NCBI GenBank assembly: GCA_019217005.1
Contig: JAHBNG010000092.1
Coordinates: 1 to 59,706 of the forward strand
Source: Chloroflexi bacterium TSY
GTDB lineage: Bacteria; Chloroflexota; Anaerolineae; Caldilineales; Caldilineaceae
Reading direction: 5' to 3'
DNA: 59,706 nucleotides
The notes beneath the pieces are model-generated. The model ran no database searches. It had not been told where the DNA came from and was given only the letters and a program-made list of their open reading frames with translations. Shown here piece by piece: positions 36,914-46,183 of the stretch (position 1 is the first letter of the stretch; every line of letters starts with the position of its first letter). The translations under genes were made by a program, and so were the position numbers.

Positions 36914-38152
36914 CTATTCCATTGGCGTAATAGCGTGCTGAGTCCGCAAATCGCGCAAGGAGAGACGACGAAACCACTCTTCATTGCCCGTTGCTTCACC
37001 CTGTTTGGAATAGACAGCCGCTTTGCGATTGCCAGCGTCGAGCGCTTCATCAAAGGAGTGATCTTGAATCATGGTCGTTTCTAGATATTGCCACTGATCG
37101 GTGCTCTGCCCAGTCTCCCATCCTAAAAAGACATGTTTGGGAACCACGATGATCGCAGGGTTGAGCGAAATGCCTTCTAAAAGACTTGCGAACAGGAGGG
37201 TGGCGTCAATGCAGTTCGCCTGGCCTTCTTCCAAGCTCTCTCGCGGCAAGCGGACGCGTTGTGTTTGTGCCCCCTCTTCTGGATTAAAGTCAACCAGAGA
37301 GTTGACATAAGTAATTTTCGCCACATTTTTTAGTGCGTCAAAAATAGCTCTTGCTTGGGGCATTACGGGGCCTTGATAACCGACAAGGCGACCTTCTGGG
37401 TGGTGTTCTGCCACCTGACGTTGGAATCGCATGACGCTCTGTTCGTTTGGTGTCACGAATGCACCGAAATAACGAGATAGATCCGTCCATGCGCCTGTTG
37501 AAGGGTCGCGTACGGCGAGCGGTGCTGAATTACGCGCCAACAGCCAGATCGGGTTGGTTTGATGAAGATGTATATTCCCCCCCTCACTCAAATCTCGCAC
37601 AATCAGATGGAGGGTTGCACGCGTTAATTCTCTAACCAGTTCGATTTTTTCGGGAAAGAGAGTTGGTTGCTGAAGGACATTTCGTTTGTCGTTGCGGTCC
37701 AATTCCACTGTGCTCACTGCTCTGGCAGAATATTCCTCAATATAAGACTCAATGCAAAAACGTTGTCCATTCTCCGCGCGCGCGGATGTGACAAGTTCGC
37801 ATTCGATCAGCGGATGGAGCGTCGGGTCGAGCAGATGATAGGTAGCTGTTGGTACATGTGCCATCCGTGGAAATACCCTGAGTTGCAAACCCTGCGTGGT
37901 GCGAGTGTTCGCACCGCTTTGTGAGATCTGACTTTCGACAAATTCACCCCGATTTGACGCCTTCGATTCTGCTTCAGAAAGCTTTCGTTGAACCTCATTT
38001 AGCTTTTCTTGTGTTTGTCGAAGTTCAATCATCTGCTGTTCGGAGGGAACAGATTTCGCATCTTCATGGATCTCGTGTTGCAGACGATTCACCGCCAAAC
38101 GCAAGTCATATTCCTCACGACGCAACTCAATTAGTTTATTCGTATCACTCAT
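36914..38152 (-). CDS. Coiled-coil protein with transglutaminase-like cysteine protease domain
   Basis: 412 residues. The first 70 are charged heptads (RLQHEIHEDAKS, EKLNEVQRKLSEAESKA), a coiled coil. The middle is beta-rich and unrecognised. Near the C-terminus, C314 in QANCIDATLLFASLLEG, H340 in VPKHVFLGW and E358 in YLETTM give the Cys-His-acid triad and spacing of the transglutaminase-like fold. No signal peptide is visible, so it probably acts inside the cell or is exported by a non-Sec route. The metalloprotease gene 16 bases upstream on the same strand suggests one operon of two proteases. Confidence 0.65.
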   Translation of the reverse strand: MSDTNKLIELRREEYDLRLAVNRLQHEIHEDAKSVPSEQQMIELRQTQEKLNEVQRKLSEAESKASNRGEFVESQISQSGANTRTTQGLQLRVFPRMAHVPTATYHLLDPTLHPLIECELVTSARAENGQRFCIESYIEEYSARAVSTVELDRNDKRNVLQQPTLFPEKIELVRELTRATLHLIVRDLSEGGNIHLHQTNPIWLLARNSAPLAVRDPSTGAWTDLSRYFGAFVTPNEQSVMRFQRQVAEHHPEGRLVGYQGPVMPQARAIFDALKNVAKITYVNSLVDFNPEEGAQTQRVRLPRESLEEGQANCIDATLLFASLLEGISLNPAIIVVPKHVFLGWETGQSTDQWQYLETTMIQDHSFDEALDAGNRKAAVYSKQGEATGNEEWFRRLSLRDLRTQHAITPME

Positions 38153-38168
38153 TACCTACAACTCTTCC

Positions 38169-38921
38169 TCATGGATACATCTCTGCAATGAAACGCTTAT
38201 CTATCTCCGATAACTGGCTACTCCAGGGAACCTCAAAGTCACCAATTGTGTGTTCCTGAGGAATGGGATAGACCATAATCGAATCGGGATCAAATTCAGA
38301 ATGGTTGGTTTGATCAGCACTATAGGTATCAAAGATGTTTAAATCGACATATTCTTTCGACCAGTTATTAGGAGGCCCCATATAGAATTCATAGACAGCC
38401 CCTTTATTCCAAGGAACTCCTGCAACTGGTGTCTGATGCTCATGAATGCAGCCAATCGCATGTCCGAACTCATGTAATACCACTTGTGAATAGGTTTCAT
38501 CTGGAGAATCGGGACGCAACCAACCAAAATTCATCGTCGCTTGGGATTGGGGAATCAACAGGGCATCGGTGCCGATATAGGACCAGGAACCCGTGTTGGT
38601 AAAAGAAATGCGGATTTCGGATTGCTCATGTTCACCAAAGTCAAAGTGAAGATTTGCGTATTCGGTCCACTCATTCGCCGTTTCGATCAAGCGTTCTTTT
38701 ACTCTTGAATTCCCACCCACAAAATTAATGCGCAGCCTCTTACCAGTTTGCCACATCTTGTATTTGGCCAAAGGCAGTTCTTTTTCGGATGGAGCTTCCC
38801 CTGGTTTCGGCAACGGTGCGGCATTAGCTGGGTTTTCTTCAATTGCACGCAATTCTGCGTTCGAGCGTTCCTGGGGTGTTGTAAAAACTCGTATGACATC
38901 AAATAGAATTAGGTCCGACAT
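38169..38921 (-). CDS. Astacin/matrixin-like zinc metallopeptidase
   Basis: 250 residues from ATG 38921 (MSDLILFDVI). VVLHEFGHAIGCIHEH gives H150, E151, H154 and H160, the HExxHxxGxxH zinc site of metzincins; the Met-turn is SIMVYPIP. IETANEWTEYANLHFDF is the typical strand before the active site. There is no signal peptide, unusual for this clan. It is followed by the transglutaminase-like gene after a 16-base gap. Confidence 0.8.
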   Translation of the reverse strand: MSDLILFDVIRVFTTPQERSNAELRAIEENPANAAPLPKPGEAPSEKELPLAKYKMWQTGKRLRINFVGGNSRVKERLIETANEWTEYANLHFDFGEHEQSEIRISFTNTGSWSYIGTDALLIPQSQATMNFGWLRPDSPDETYSQVVLHEFGHAIGCIHEHQTPVAGVPWNKGAVYEFYMGPPNNWSKEYVDLNIFDTYSADQTNHSEFDPDSIMVYPIPQEHTIGDFEVPWSSQLSEIDKRFIAEMYP

Positions 38922-39442
38922 TGTTTCTACTCCATTTTTTGAGTGTGTACCACAAAGTTTACAAACGAACACTGTTCAGTCAGAGAACCGCCGCATTTAC
39001 ACACTTTGGGACCCACTCCCATTATTCTTATATAACGATATGACTCTCTTCCAAAAAGCCAGATTGGGCGTCGGCCATCGTTTCGTCTAATAGACAAAAC
39101 AAATAGAAGTCGTACTATGTGTAGATCTTGTTTATCTGTGGCCAATTTATTTTTGGAACCGGTTAAATGGCATTGTCTTACACTAGAGTCAGTCCGGTAT
39201 GTTCGTACATAGAACCCCTGTTTTGATATAGACAGGTAATATTATAGAGACGCAATTACCGCCCAGATTCTTTCAATCAACAGAAATTATAGTTAAATTT
39301 CGGCAGAGTTCTAAGTGTCAGATTAACTTCAAATTAAGTATAAATTAACCACAGATGAAATGCGAAATAAGGAAATCGTAAGTTAGGGTTTTCTGGAATT
39401 CAGTGTTAAGATTGTCTTCCCCGAACCTCAAATTTGTTCTCT
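38922..39442. other. Intergenic region
   Basis: 521 bases with no coding frame, hairpin or repeat that I can support. Confidence 0.4.
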
Positions 39443-39528
39443 AAGAACCTATCCGAAAAGTGGTTGTGAGTCCGACACGCTTCTCGAGTGAGAATAGATC
39501 GTCACAGAACTTTTCGGATAAGCACTAA
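39443..39528. repeat. Repeat family A copy 3 (86 bp)
   Basis: AAGAACCTATCCGAAAAGT at one end and ACTTTTCGGATAAGCACTAA at the other; inverted relative to the copy at 29145-29230. Confidence 0.85.
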
Positions 39529-39680
39529 GTCTATATGCCGCCTAGCTCATAAACTTAAAATAAACTCGTCACTTCTACTCGACTCAAAACGGTCAAATTT
39601 ATTTTAAATTTATGGCAGTGCTCAGTATAGCTACCGAATTTTTACAAACTACTTCCTCGATTCTTAAAGGAGAAACATTT

Positions 39681-40613
39681 ATGAAGTGGAATGATTTTGG
39701 GTTGCGTGGTAGATGGATTGTTGGACTCCTACTTGTCAGCGCATTAGTTTTGTCATCCTGCCAGGTCGTTTTGCTACCATCTGAATCCGCAGCCGAACAT
39801 GGCGCAGAAGGAGACCACGATGATGGAGACGAGATGATGGCAGGCGATCCTGTTGCGGGAGAATACATCTTTGCGATGACAACTGGTTGTGGCTGTCACT
39901 TCAATCGTGATCTGGGTGGCCTGGCCGGCGGGAATAAATTTGAAGGAGGATTCGGCGTTGTACACTCTGCCAATATTACACCAGATGAGGTAACCGGGAT
40001 TGGAAGCTGGTCGGATGAGGAAATTGCAAACGCCTTCCGCTTTGCGCAACACCCTGCTCATGACGGTCACGAAGGTGGAAACCTCTTTATCATGCCTGCC
40101 TACGCACATATGGCAGACAAAGATGCCATGGATCTAATTGCCTATTTGCGATCGCTTGATCCACTTGAGAATGAAGTGCCAGAACGGGAACTAAACTTTG
40201 AGCCAGCTGCATTCGAAGTCAGCAATCCTCCCCCTGCAGAGGCACCAACTGATCCAGTTGCACGTGGCGTATACCTCGCATCGTTTGTGCGTTGTGCTCG
40301 TTGCCATACGCCACGCAATGAGGATGGATCCATGAACATGGATCTATTTTTGGCTGGTGCACCCTTCCGCGACACAATTGCACCGAATCTGACGCCAGAC
40401 GAAGCAACAGGTCTAGGTGCTTGGACCGAGCAAGAAATTGCCGATTTCATGCAGACGGGTATCTACTCAGATGGCACTGAATCCCACGCAGGTATGAAGA
40501 GCCAAATTGACCGAGGTCTCAACAAATTGACCGACGATGATGCCCTGGCCATCGCCGCATGGCTGAAGAGCTTGGATCCAATTGAAAATCTGCCGGAGCC
40601 GCCAAGTCAGTAG
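39681..40613 (+). CDS. Diheme cytochrome c lipoprotein
   Basis: 310 residues from ATG 39681, with AAAGGAG ten bases before. The lipobox ends at C27 (LSSC). Two cytochrome c modules: the second has the canonical CARCH (205-209), while the first has TTGCGCH (C70, C72, H73), a CxCH arrangement that lacks the standard two-residue spacing. NITPD occurs after the first heme and NLTPD after the second, and GNLFIMPAYAHM supplies the distal Met. It probably carries electrons at the outer face of the membrane, as in cytochrome-containing dehydrogenase complexes. It is a single gene. Confidence 0.85.
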   Translation: MKWNDFGLRGRWIVGLLLVSALVLSSCQVVLLPSESAAEHGAEGDHDDGDEMMAGDPVAGEYIFAMTTGCGCHFNRDLGGLAGGNKFEGGFGVVHSANITPDEVTGIGSWSDEEIANAFRFAQHPAHDGHEGGNLFIMPAYAHMADKDAMDLIAYLRSLDPLENEVPERELNFEPAAFEVSNPPPAEAPTDPVARGVYLASFVRCARCHTPRNEDGSMNMDLFLAGAPFRDTIAPNLTPDEATGLGAWTEQEIADFMQTGIYSDGTESHAGMKSQIDRGLNKLTDDDALAIAAWLKSLDPIENLPEPPSQ

Positions 40614-40630
40614 ATTGTTTTGGTTCTTTT

Positions 40631-40696
40631 AGATCTCATGTGGTTGAAAAAACGCTTTGTGACGATTCGCTCCGTGCTGTCGGCTACATGAGATCT
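40631..40696 (+). terminator. Hairpin downstream of cytochrome gene
   Basis: AGATCTCATGT (40631-40641) and ACATGAGATCT (40686-40696) form a perfect 11-bp stem with a 44-base loop, then TTATT. It is a possible terminator or small repeat. Confidence 0.4.
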
Positions 40697-40802
40697 TATT
40701 GGCTCTACCTATAGTGCGGTTGTGATGAAAACATGGTTTTTCTTACAGCTCTACCAGATAAAGCAAAACCATATTTTCATGCAGAGCTCAGTTTAATTGC
40801 CA

Positions 40803-40839
40803 ATAGTCAACGATCAATTGACAATTGATCGTTGACTAT
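40803..40839. repeat. Perfect 18-bp palindrome with one-base centre
   Basis: ATAGTCAACGATCAATTG, then A, then its exact complement. It lies between the cytochrome and sulfatase genes, too far from the ATG at 41001 for a clear operator. Confidence 0.6.
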
Positions 40840-41000
40840 GCACAATTCTTACACTGCATTGACACTCACCTCGCTTCATGTTACACTCCACGTCGTTAAT
40901 CTAAACATCCTCAATTTACTACTGGAAACGCCATGTGAGATAATCGAATCATTTTCTGGCGAAGGACGATTGCATGAAGTTCAGATGATGTGGCGATAAA

Positions 41001-42726
41001 ATGGCGAATCCGACGAACAATATCATGACGCAACCTAATATTCTTCTCTTATTTAGCGACGAACATAGTTTTCGCTATATGGGGCATGTTCCCGAAGATG
41101 CTGGTGGGGAGCCAGTCTACACGCCCAATTTTGACCGTTTGGCCAACCAATCGACTGTCTTTCGCAATGCCTACTGTCAGATGCCACTTTGTACACCCTC
41201 TCGCATGTGTTTACTGAGCGGACGAGAAGCACGCAACTGTGGTGCATGGAACAATCGATCGGTTTTGGATCCCATGCTGCCAACGATGCCAAAAGCTTTC
41301 AATGCGGCTGGGTATGAAACTTGCCTGGTGGGCAAAATGCATTTTGGTGGGAATTTGCAGTTTCATGGTTTTCAACACCGGCCATATGGTGATTTGACTG
41401 GCGATACGGGGCATCAGTGGGAACCACTCATGGCGGATGATAAGAACGGCCGCGAGGTGCGCACACGTGAGGCAGGCCTGACCGAGATCCCCGAAAGTAA
41501 GCTTCAAGATCAAGTGGTGGCGCATGAAACGGTGGCGTTCTTACGCGAACATGCGGGGTGGTTCATTTTAGGCGGACAATTAGGTTTACATTTTTGCAAA
41601 GAGAAAAGATGTTTATATTTTCTAATTTGAGCCATGCTCAGGCAGAAAATGACCTCATATAGATTTTTGTCTATGTATCAAAAGTGTAAACCTAATTCTG
41701 AACCACCCCGAACATGCTCACGCAAACCCGAATCAACCTTGGTTCCTCTGTGCCTCCTTTAGTCGACCCCATTTTCCATTGACGGCGCCCAAACGTTACC
41801 TGGACATGTATTGGCCCACTGGCGTAACAGAGCCGAAGGTTCCCCCTGCTGGCGATGCCTATGAGCATCCCATGAGCGTGAGCATGCGCAAGGGTTTTCG
41901 CGTCGACCGTATTTCGCATGATGAGATGATGAAGGCGCGAGCTGGTTACTTTGCCTGCATCTCTTATTTGGACGAAGTGATTGGCGATCTATTGCTGCGT
42001 TTAGAAAGTGCCAATCTCCTCGAGAATACAATCATTGTCTATACCACCGACCATGGTGAAATGGCGGGCGAACATGGGACATGGTGGAAAAATGGTTGGT
42101 ATGAAGCCTGTACCCACATCCCGATGATGATTTCACTTCCCTCTCAGCGCTCTGGCGACCAACCAGCACAACGGGTCGATACGCCAGTCCGATTAATCGA
42201 TCTTTTTCCCACATTCTGTGGTCTGTCCGATATAACAGCGCCTGACAAGTTGGACGGCGTCGATCTATCTAACGTATTGACGGGCGTAGCTCAGGCTCCA
42301 GAGCAACCTGTGTTTTGCGACAACCTGATTCGACGCTGGGGCGCAGGAACCGAATTTCGGATGGTACGCTATGGCAGCTATAAATATGTTCGTTTTCGAG
42401 ACTGCGATCCACTCTTCTTCGACCTGGAGAACGATCCCGGAGAACAGCAGAATCTCGGCCAAACAGCCACTGGGAATGCCAAAACCATGTTGGAACAACT
42501 GAAGCACGTTGCCGAGCAATCGATTGATTTTGATGCGACCGAACGGGAACGTGAAGCTTGGAGTGAACGACTAATGAGGCAATTTCCGTCCACTTTTGAG
42601 AAGACCTTTGGAAACCAATACTTGATGCCCTCAGGGAAACTTGTCGAAGCCGACGACACACTCTATGATCCCGTTATATTGGCCGAACAGCCAGATAAAG
42701 TCTACGCCGACTGGCCCAGTGGGTGA
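41001..42726 (+). pseudogene. Sulfatase interrupted by a 155-bp element
   Basis: N-terminal part (41001-41554): QPNILLLFSDEH, then CTPSR with the formylglycine Cys, and LVGKMHFGG. C-terminal part (41710-42726): HANPNQPWFLCASFSRPH, TTDHGEMAGEHG and FFDLENDPGEQQNL. Removing element C (41555-41709) and one GAACATGC joins LREHA to HANPNQPWF in one frame, a full-length sulfatase of about 520 residues. The insertion adds 163 bases, shifting the frame, so the present product would stop in the element. ATG 41025 is an alternative start. Located 18 bases before a second sulfatase, with ogt following. Confidence 0.9.
41555..41709. repeat. Element C copy 2 (155 bp, 8-bp duplication GAACATGC)
   Basis: The ends GGGGTGGTTC/GAACCACCCC and GAACATGC at 41547-41554 and 41710-41717 are all exact. 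The element sits inside the sulfatase coding sequence. Confidence 0.95.
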
Positions 42727-42744
42727 AATTATGGATAGATAATT

Positions 42745-44259
42745 ATGTCAAATCGCCCGAATATTCTATTGATCACCAGTGACCAACAACATTGGACAAC
42801 GCTGGGCAGTGTCAATCCTAAAATCAAAACGCCGGCACTGGATCGTCTGGTTGCGGAGGGGACTCGTTTTGATCGTACCTATTGCAATAACCCAGTCTGT
42901 TCCCCTTCACGTTCAACCATTATTACGGGGCTTTATCCCTCCACTCATCACTGTTGGACCATTGGTGTCAAACTCCCAGAAGATGTACCAACTGTGGGTG
43001 AGCTGTTCAGCGCCAATGGCTATGATACAACGCTCATTGGAAAGGCCCATTTTCAACCCCTTGCGTCGCAGCCAGGTTCAGAATCGCTTGAGTGTCAACC
43101 AACTTTGCGTGATCTAGATTTCTGGCGCAATTTTCATGGTCCCTGGTATGGATTTGATCATGTAGAGATTGCGCGCAATCATGCCGATGAGGCTCATGCT
43201 GGTCAACATTACGGCATTTGGATGGAAGAAAATGGATTGCTAAACTGGCTCGACTACTTTCAGGAATGGCCGCCCAATCCAGATGCACCGAAGCGACGAC
43301 ATGTTTGGGATTTGCCGGAAGAATTTCACTATACAACCTGGACAGCAGAACGTACGATTGCCAATATCGAAAAGAGCGTTGAGGCAGATAAACCCTTTTT
43401 CCTTTGGTCGAGCTTTCACGATCCGCATCCACCCTATCTTGTCTCAGAGCCTTGGGCTTCTATGTATGAACCAGACGAGATGGAGCCAGGCCGCTTAGAC
43501 GCCAATGAGCTGGCCTTTCTACCGCCTCATTTCCAAAAGACGCAGGAAGAGAATCCAGACTTTTCCATGTATCGGGAGACAGCGTTTGGTAATCACGGGT
43601 TTCACAGCCATGTCCATGAAGAAGCTGCGCTGCGCAAAGATATTGCCATCTATTACGGCATGGTCAGCTTTATGGATCAACAGATCGGGCGTATTTTGGA
43701 TAGATTGGATGAACTCGGGATTGCAAAGAACACACTTGTTGTTTTTAGTACGGACCATGGTCATTTTATTGGTCAACATGGTCTGACCGCCAAAGGACCA
43801 TTCCACTATGAAGATATGCTGAAATTGCCCTTCATTGTGCGTTATCCAGGGCACGTTCCACCAGGAACCACGAATGATGCTCTACAAGGATTGATTGACC
43901 TGGCACCGACGTTTCTCGAAGCAGCGGGGATTGATGTGCCAGGAATCATGCAGGGCGTGAGCCAGCTTGATGTGTGGCGAGGTGAAGCCGTGCAGGCACG
44001 AGATCATGTACTTGTGGAGAATCGACATCAACCCACAGCAGTTCATCTGCGTACATATATCGACGAGCGCTACAAGATGACGATTTACCGCGATCATGAT
44101 TATGGCGAACTTTTTGATCTCCTAATCGATCCAAACGAAATTCACAATCGCTGGTATGATCCGGACTGGACTGACGTCAAGGCAACAATTATGCAGCGAT
44201 TTTTGAATGCGGAGTTACAGCGCGAACCAACACGAATGCCGCGAATTGCAGGAGCATAA
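42745..44259 (+). CDS. Sulfatase (alkaline phosphatase superfamily)
   Basis: 504 residues. RPNILLITSDQQH provides metal ligands. CSPSR is the formylglycine motif, and TLIGKAHFQP and STDHGHFIGQHG are the second metal and active-site motifs. The C-terminus has LIDPNEIHNRWYDP. No signal peptide, so it is probably cytosolic. It starts 18 bases after the interrupted sulfatase, and ogt begins immediately after its stop, so the three were one operon. Maturation would need the FGE at 45158. The substrate (a sulfate ester of a sugar or similar) is unknown. Confidence 0.92.
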   Translation: MSNRPNILLITSDQQHWTTLGSVNPKIKTPALDRLVAEGTRFDRTYCNNPVCSPSRSTIITGLYPSTHHCWTIGVKLPEDVPTVGELFSANGYDTTLIGKAHFQPLASQPGSESLECQPTLRDLDFWRNFHGPWYGFDHVEIARNHADEAHAGQHYGIWMEENGLLNWLDYFQEWPPNPDAPKRRHVWDLPEEFHYTTWTAERTIANIEKSVEADKPFFLWSSFHDPHPPYLVSEPWASMYEPDEMEPGRLDANELAFLPPHFQKTQEENPDFSMYRETAFGNHGFHSHVHEEAALRKDIAIYYGMVSFMDQQIGRILDRLDELGIAKNTLVVFSTDHGHFIGQHGLTAKGPFHYEDMLKLPFIVRYPGHVPPGTTNDALQGLIDLAPTFLEAAGIDVPGIMQGVSQLDVWRGEAVQARDHVLVENRHQPTAVHLRTYIDERYKMTIYRDHDYGELFDLLIDPNEIHNRWYDPDWTDVKATIMQRFLNAELQREPTRMPRIAGA

Positions 44260-44808
44260 ATGATGCGCTACTACACATATGTCGAAAGTCCGATCGATCC
44301 AATCATGCTGGTCTCCGATGGTGTATCACTTGCTGGTCTCTACATGGATGCGCGAAGATATGATCCAGGAATGGACGATAGCTGGATAGAGGATGCCACA
44401 ATTCCTCCGTTCCCAAAGGCATCTGAGCAGCTTGCCGCCTATTTTGAGGGAACCTTGACCCAATTTGATGTACCGCTATCAATGGAAGGCTCCGACTTTC
44501 AACAACACGTCTGGAACGAGCTTCTCACCATTCCGTTTGGCACAACAACCTCATATGGTGAGTTAGCCAAACGTCTAGACAATCCCAATGGTTCAAGAGC
44601 AGTTGGCCTGGCAAACGGGCGTAACCCCATTTCGATTATTGTGCCATGTCATCGCGTCATTGGTGCCGATGGTCGTTTGACTGGTTATGGTGGTGGATTA
44701 CCGCGCAAAGCTGCTCTGTTGGCATTCGAAGCAGCGATACGTTCCTCTGGACCCCGTCCATTTGCAGAGATAAGTACCGTGCCAGAGCAATTGGGGTTTT
44801 CGTTTTGA
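44260..44808 (+). CDS. ogt: Methylated-DNA-protein-cysteine methyltransferase
   Basis: 182 residues. IIVPCHRVIGADGRLTGYGG holds the methyl-accepting C130, and GTTTSYGELAKRL is the helix-turn-helix. The N-terminal ribonuclease H-like domain is present. It removes O6-alkyl groups from guanine in DNA, used once per molecule. ATG 44260 follows the sulfatase TAA directly, with GCAGGAGC as ribosome site inside the sulfatase end, so translation is coupled although the functions are unrelated. Confidence 0.92.
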   Translation: MMRYYTYVESPIDPIMLVSDGVSLAGLYMDARRYDPGMDDSWIEDATIPPFPKASEQLAAYFEGTLTQFDVPLSMEGSDFQQHVWNELLTIPFGTTTSYGELAKRLDNPNGSRAVGLANGRNPISIIVPCHRVIGADGRLTGYGGGLPRKAALLAFEAAIRSSGPRPFAEISTVPEQLGFSF

Positions 44809-44907
44809 CCGTTCAGCTGGCTGCGTGCGACCCGAATGCATCGCACGCAGTTGACGATTGTGGACTTCATAAACTGCTTAATCCGCGCGCAACGTATTTC
44901 GCCTCTA

Positions 44908-45059
44908 AGAGGGTGTTTAAAAGGCGAGATCAGTGCCCGTTGAGTAGCCGCAGGCGTATCGAAACCAAACGGGTCGACCCGCAAACGCTGGTTTCGATAC
45001 CGCTTCGCCACTCAACCGGCGTTTGCTGGCCCTTTCGTTGGACTTTTAAAACACCCTCT
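44908..45059. repeat. Repeat family D copy 1 (152 bp)
   Basis: AGAGGGTGTTTAAAAG (44908-44923) is inverted at 45043-45059 as CTTTTAAAACACCCTCT. The inside is a large palindrome with GGTATCGAAACC-type and GGTTTCGATACC words around GGGTCGACCC. Matches 49664-49816. Confidence 0.8.
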
Positions 45060-45111
45060 AAAGTGAAAGACACTCGATATCGTTAGGACAATCTTCTCAG
45101 AATCAAAAATA

Positions 45112-45120
45112 TGGTATAAT
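45112..45120 (+). promoter_or_regulatory. Extended -10 element before FGE gene
   Basis: TGGTATAAT fits TGnTATAAT exactly, 37 bases before the ATG at 45158. No clear -35 is present, which an extended -10 can tolerate. Confidence 0.5.
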
Positions 45121-45157
45121 GTAGGCAGTAAACTGAAGCATTTTCGAACAAGCAAAC

Positions 45158-46168
45158 ATGGTCAAACGAAAAAATACCAAATCACCAACAATAAAGAATG
45201 CGTCGGGCGTTGTCTATCCAAAACCTCCCCACGCTTCTCCATATCCAAATATGATGTGGATTCCTGACGGCACATTCACAATGGGCTCTGATAGCCATTA
45301 TCCAGAAGAACGTCCAACCCATCAAGTCGCGGTGACCGGTTTCTGGATGGATCAATATCAGGTGACAAATCGTGAGTATGAGCGCTTTGTGAATGCAACC
45401 GGCTATCAGACTGTGGCTGAACGTGTCCCTGAGCCAAGCCTCTATCCTGGGGCACCACCAGAGGCACTTGTTCCTGGATCGATTATGTTTCGCAAACCCA
45501 AAGGGCGGGTCAATCTCAATAACTATTTCAATTGGTGGAAATTTGAGGCAGGGATCACTTGGCGTACCCCTCAAGGAAATGGTAGTTCGGCACGCAAGCT
45601 GCGTAAGCATCCAGTCGTCCATGTTGCTTATGAGGATGCCGTTGCGTACGCCGAGTGGGCAGGGAAAGAATTGCCATCAGAAGCACAATGGGAGTTTGCC
45701 GCTCGTGGCGGCATAGATGGGGCTGCTTATGTCTGGGGTGAGGACTTTGCACCTCAAGGCAAGATGATGGCCAATACTTGGCAAGGAGAATTTCCCTGGC
45801 AGAATTTAAAGACTGATGGCTTCGATTGGACCGCCCCAGTTGGTTCATATCCTGCAAATGGGTATGGTCTCTATGACATGGCTGGAAATGTCTGGGAGTG
45901 GACCTCTGACTGGTTTCGGCCGCAGCATGAAAAACCTATCAAATCTTGCTGTACGCCTACCAATCCACGCGGTGCCAAATTGGAAGAGAGTATTGATCCC
46001 AACCAGCCAGATTCGCCAATTCCACGCAAGGTGACAAAGGGTGGCTCCTATTTGTGTGCCCCCAACTACTGCTTGCGTTATCGCCCGGCAGCGCGTTCGC
46101 CCGAGACCATTGACACATCGACCTGTCATATTGGATTTCGGTGCATCGTGAATGTTCCTTCTGGGTAG
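45158..46168 (+). CDS. Formylglycine-generating enzyme (sulfatase maturase)
   Basis: 336 residues, FGE-sulfatase domain. MWIPDGTFTMGSD and ERPTHQVAVTGFWMDQYQVTNREYERF open the fold; MAGNVWEWTSDWF and KVTKGGSYLCAPNYC close it. C300 and C305 match the two copper-binding active-site cysteines of bacterial and human FGE. It oxidises the Cys in CxPSR motifs of sulfatases, so it is the likely activator of the products at 42745 and 12182 (and formerly 41001). It starts after element D and an extended -10 promoter. The amidohydrolase-like gene follows after 15 bases. Confidence 0.92.
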   Translation: MVKRKNTKSPTIKNASGVVYPKPPHASPYPNMMWIPDGTFTMGSDSHYPEERPTHQVAVTGFWMDQYQVTNREYERFVNATGYQTVAERVPEPSLYPGAPPEALVPGSIMFRKPKGRVNLNNYFNWWKFEAGITWRTPQGNGSSARKLRKHPVVHVAYEDAVAYAEWAGKELPSEAQWEFAARGGIDGAAYVWGEDFAPQGKMMANTWQGEFPWQNLKTDGFDWTAPVGSYPANGYGLYDMAGNVWEWTSDWFRPQHEKPIKSCCTPTNPRGAKLEESIDPNQPDSPIPRKVTKGGSYLCAPNYCLRYRPAARSPETIDTSTCHIGFRCIVNVPSG

Positions 46169-46183
46169 AAGGATTTGCATCTG

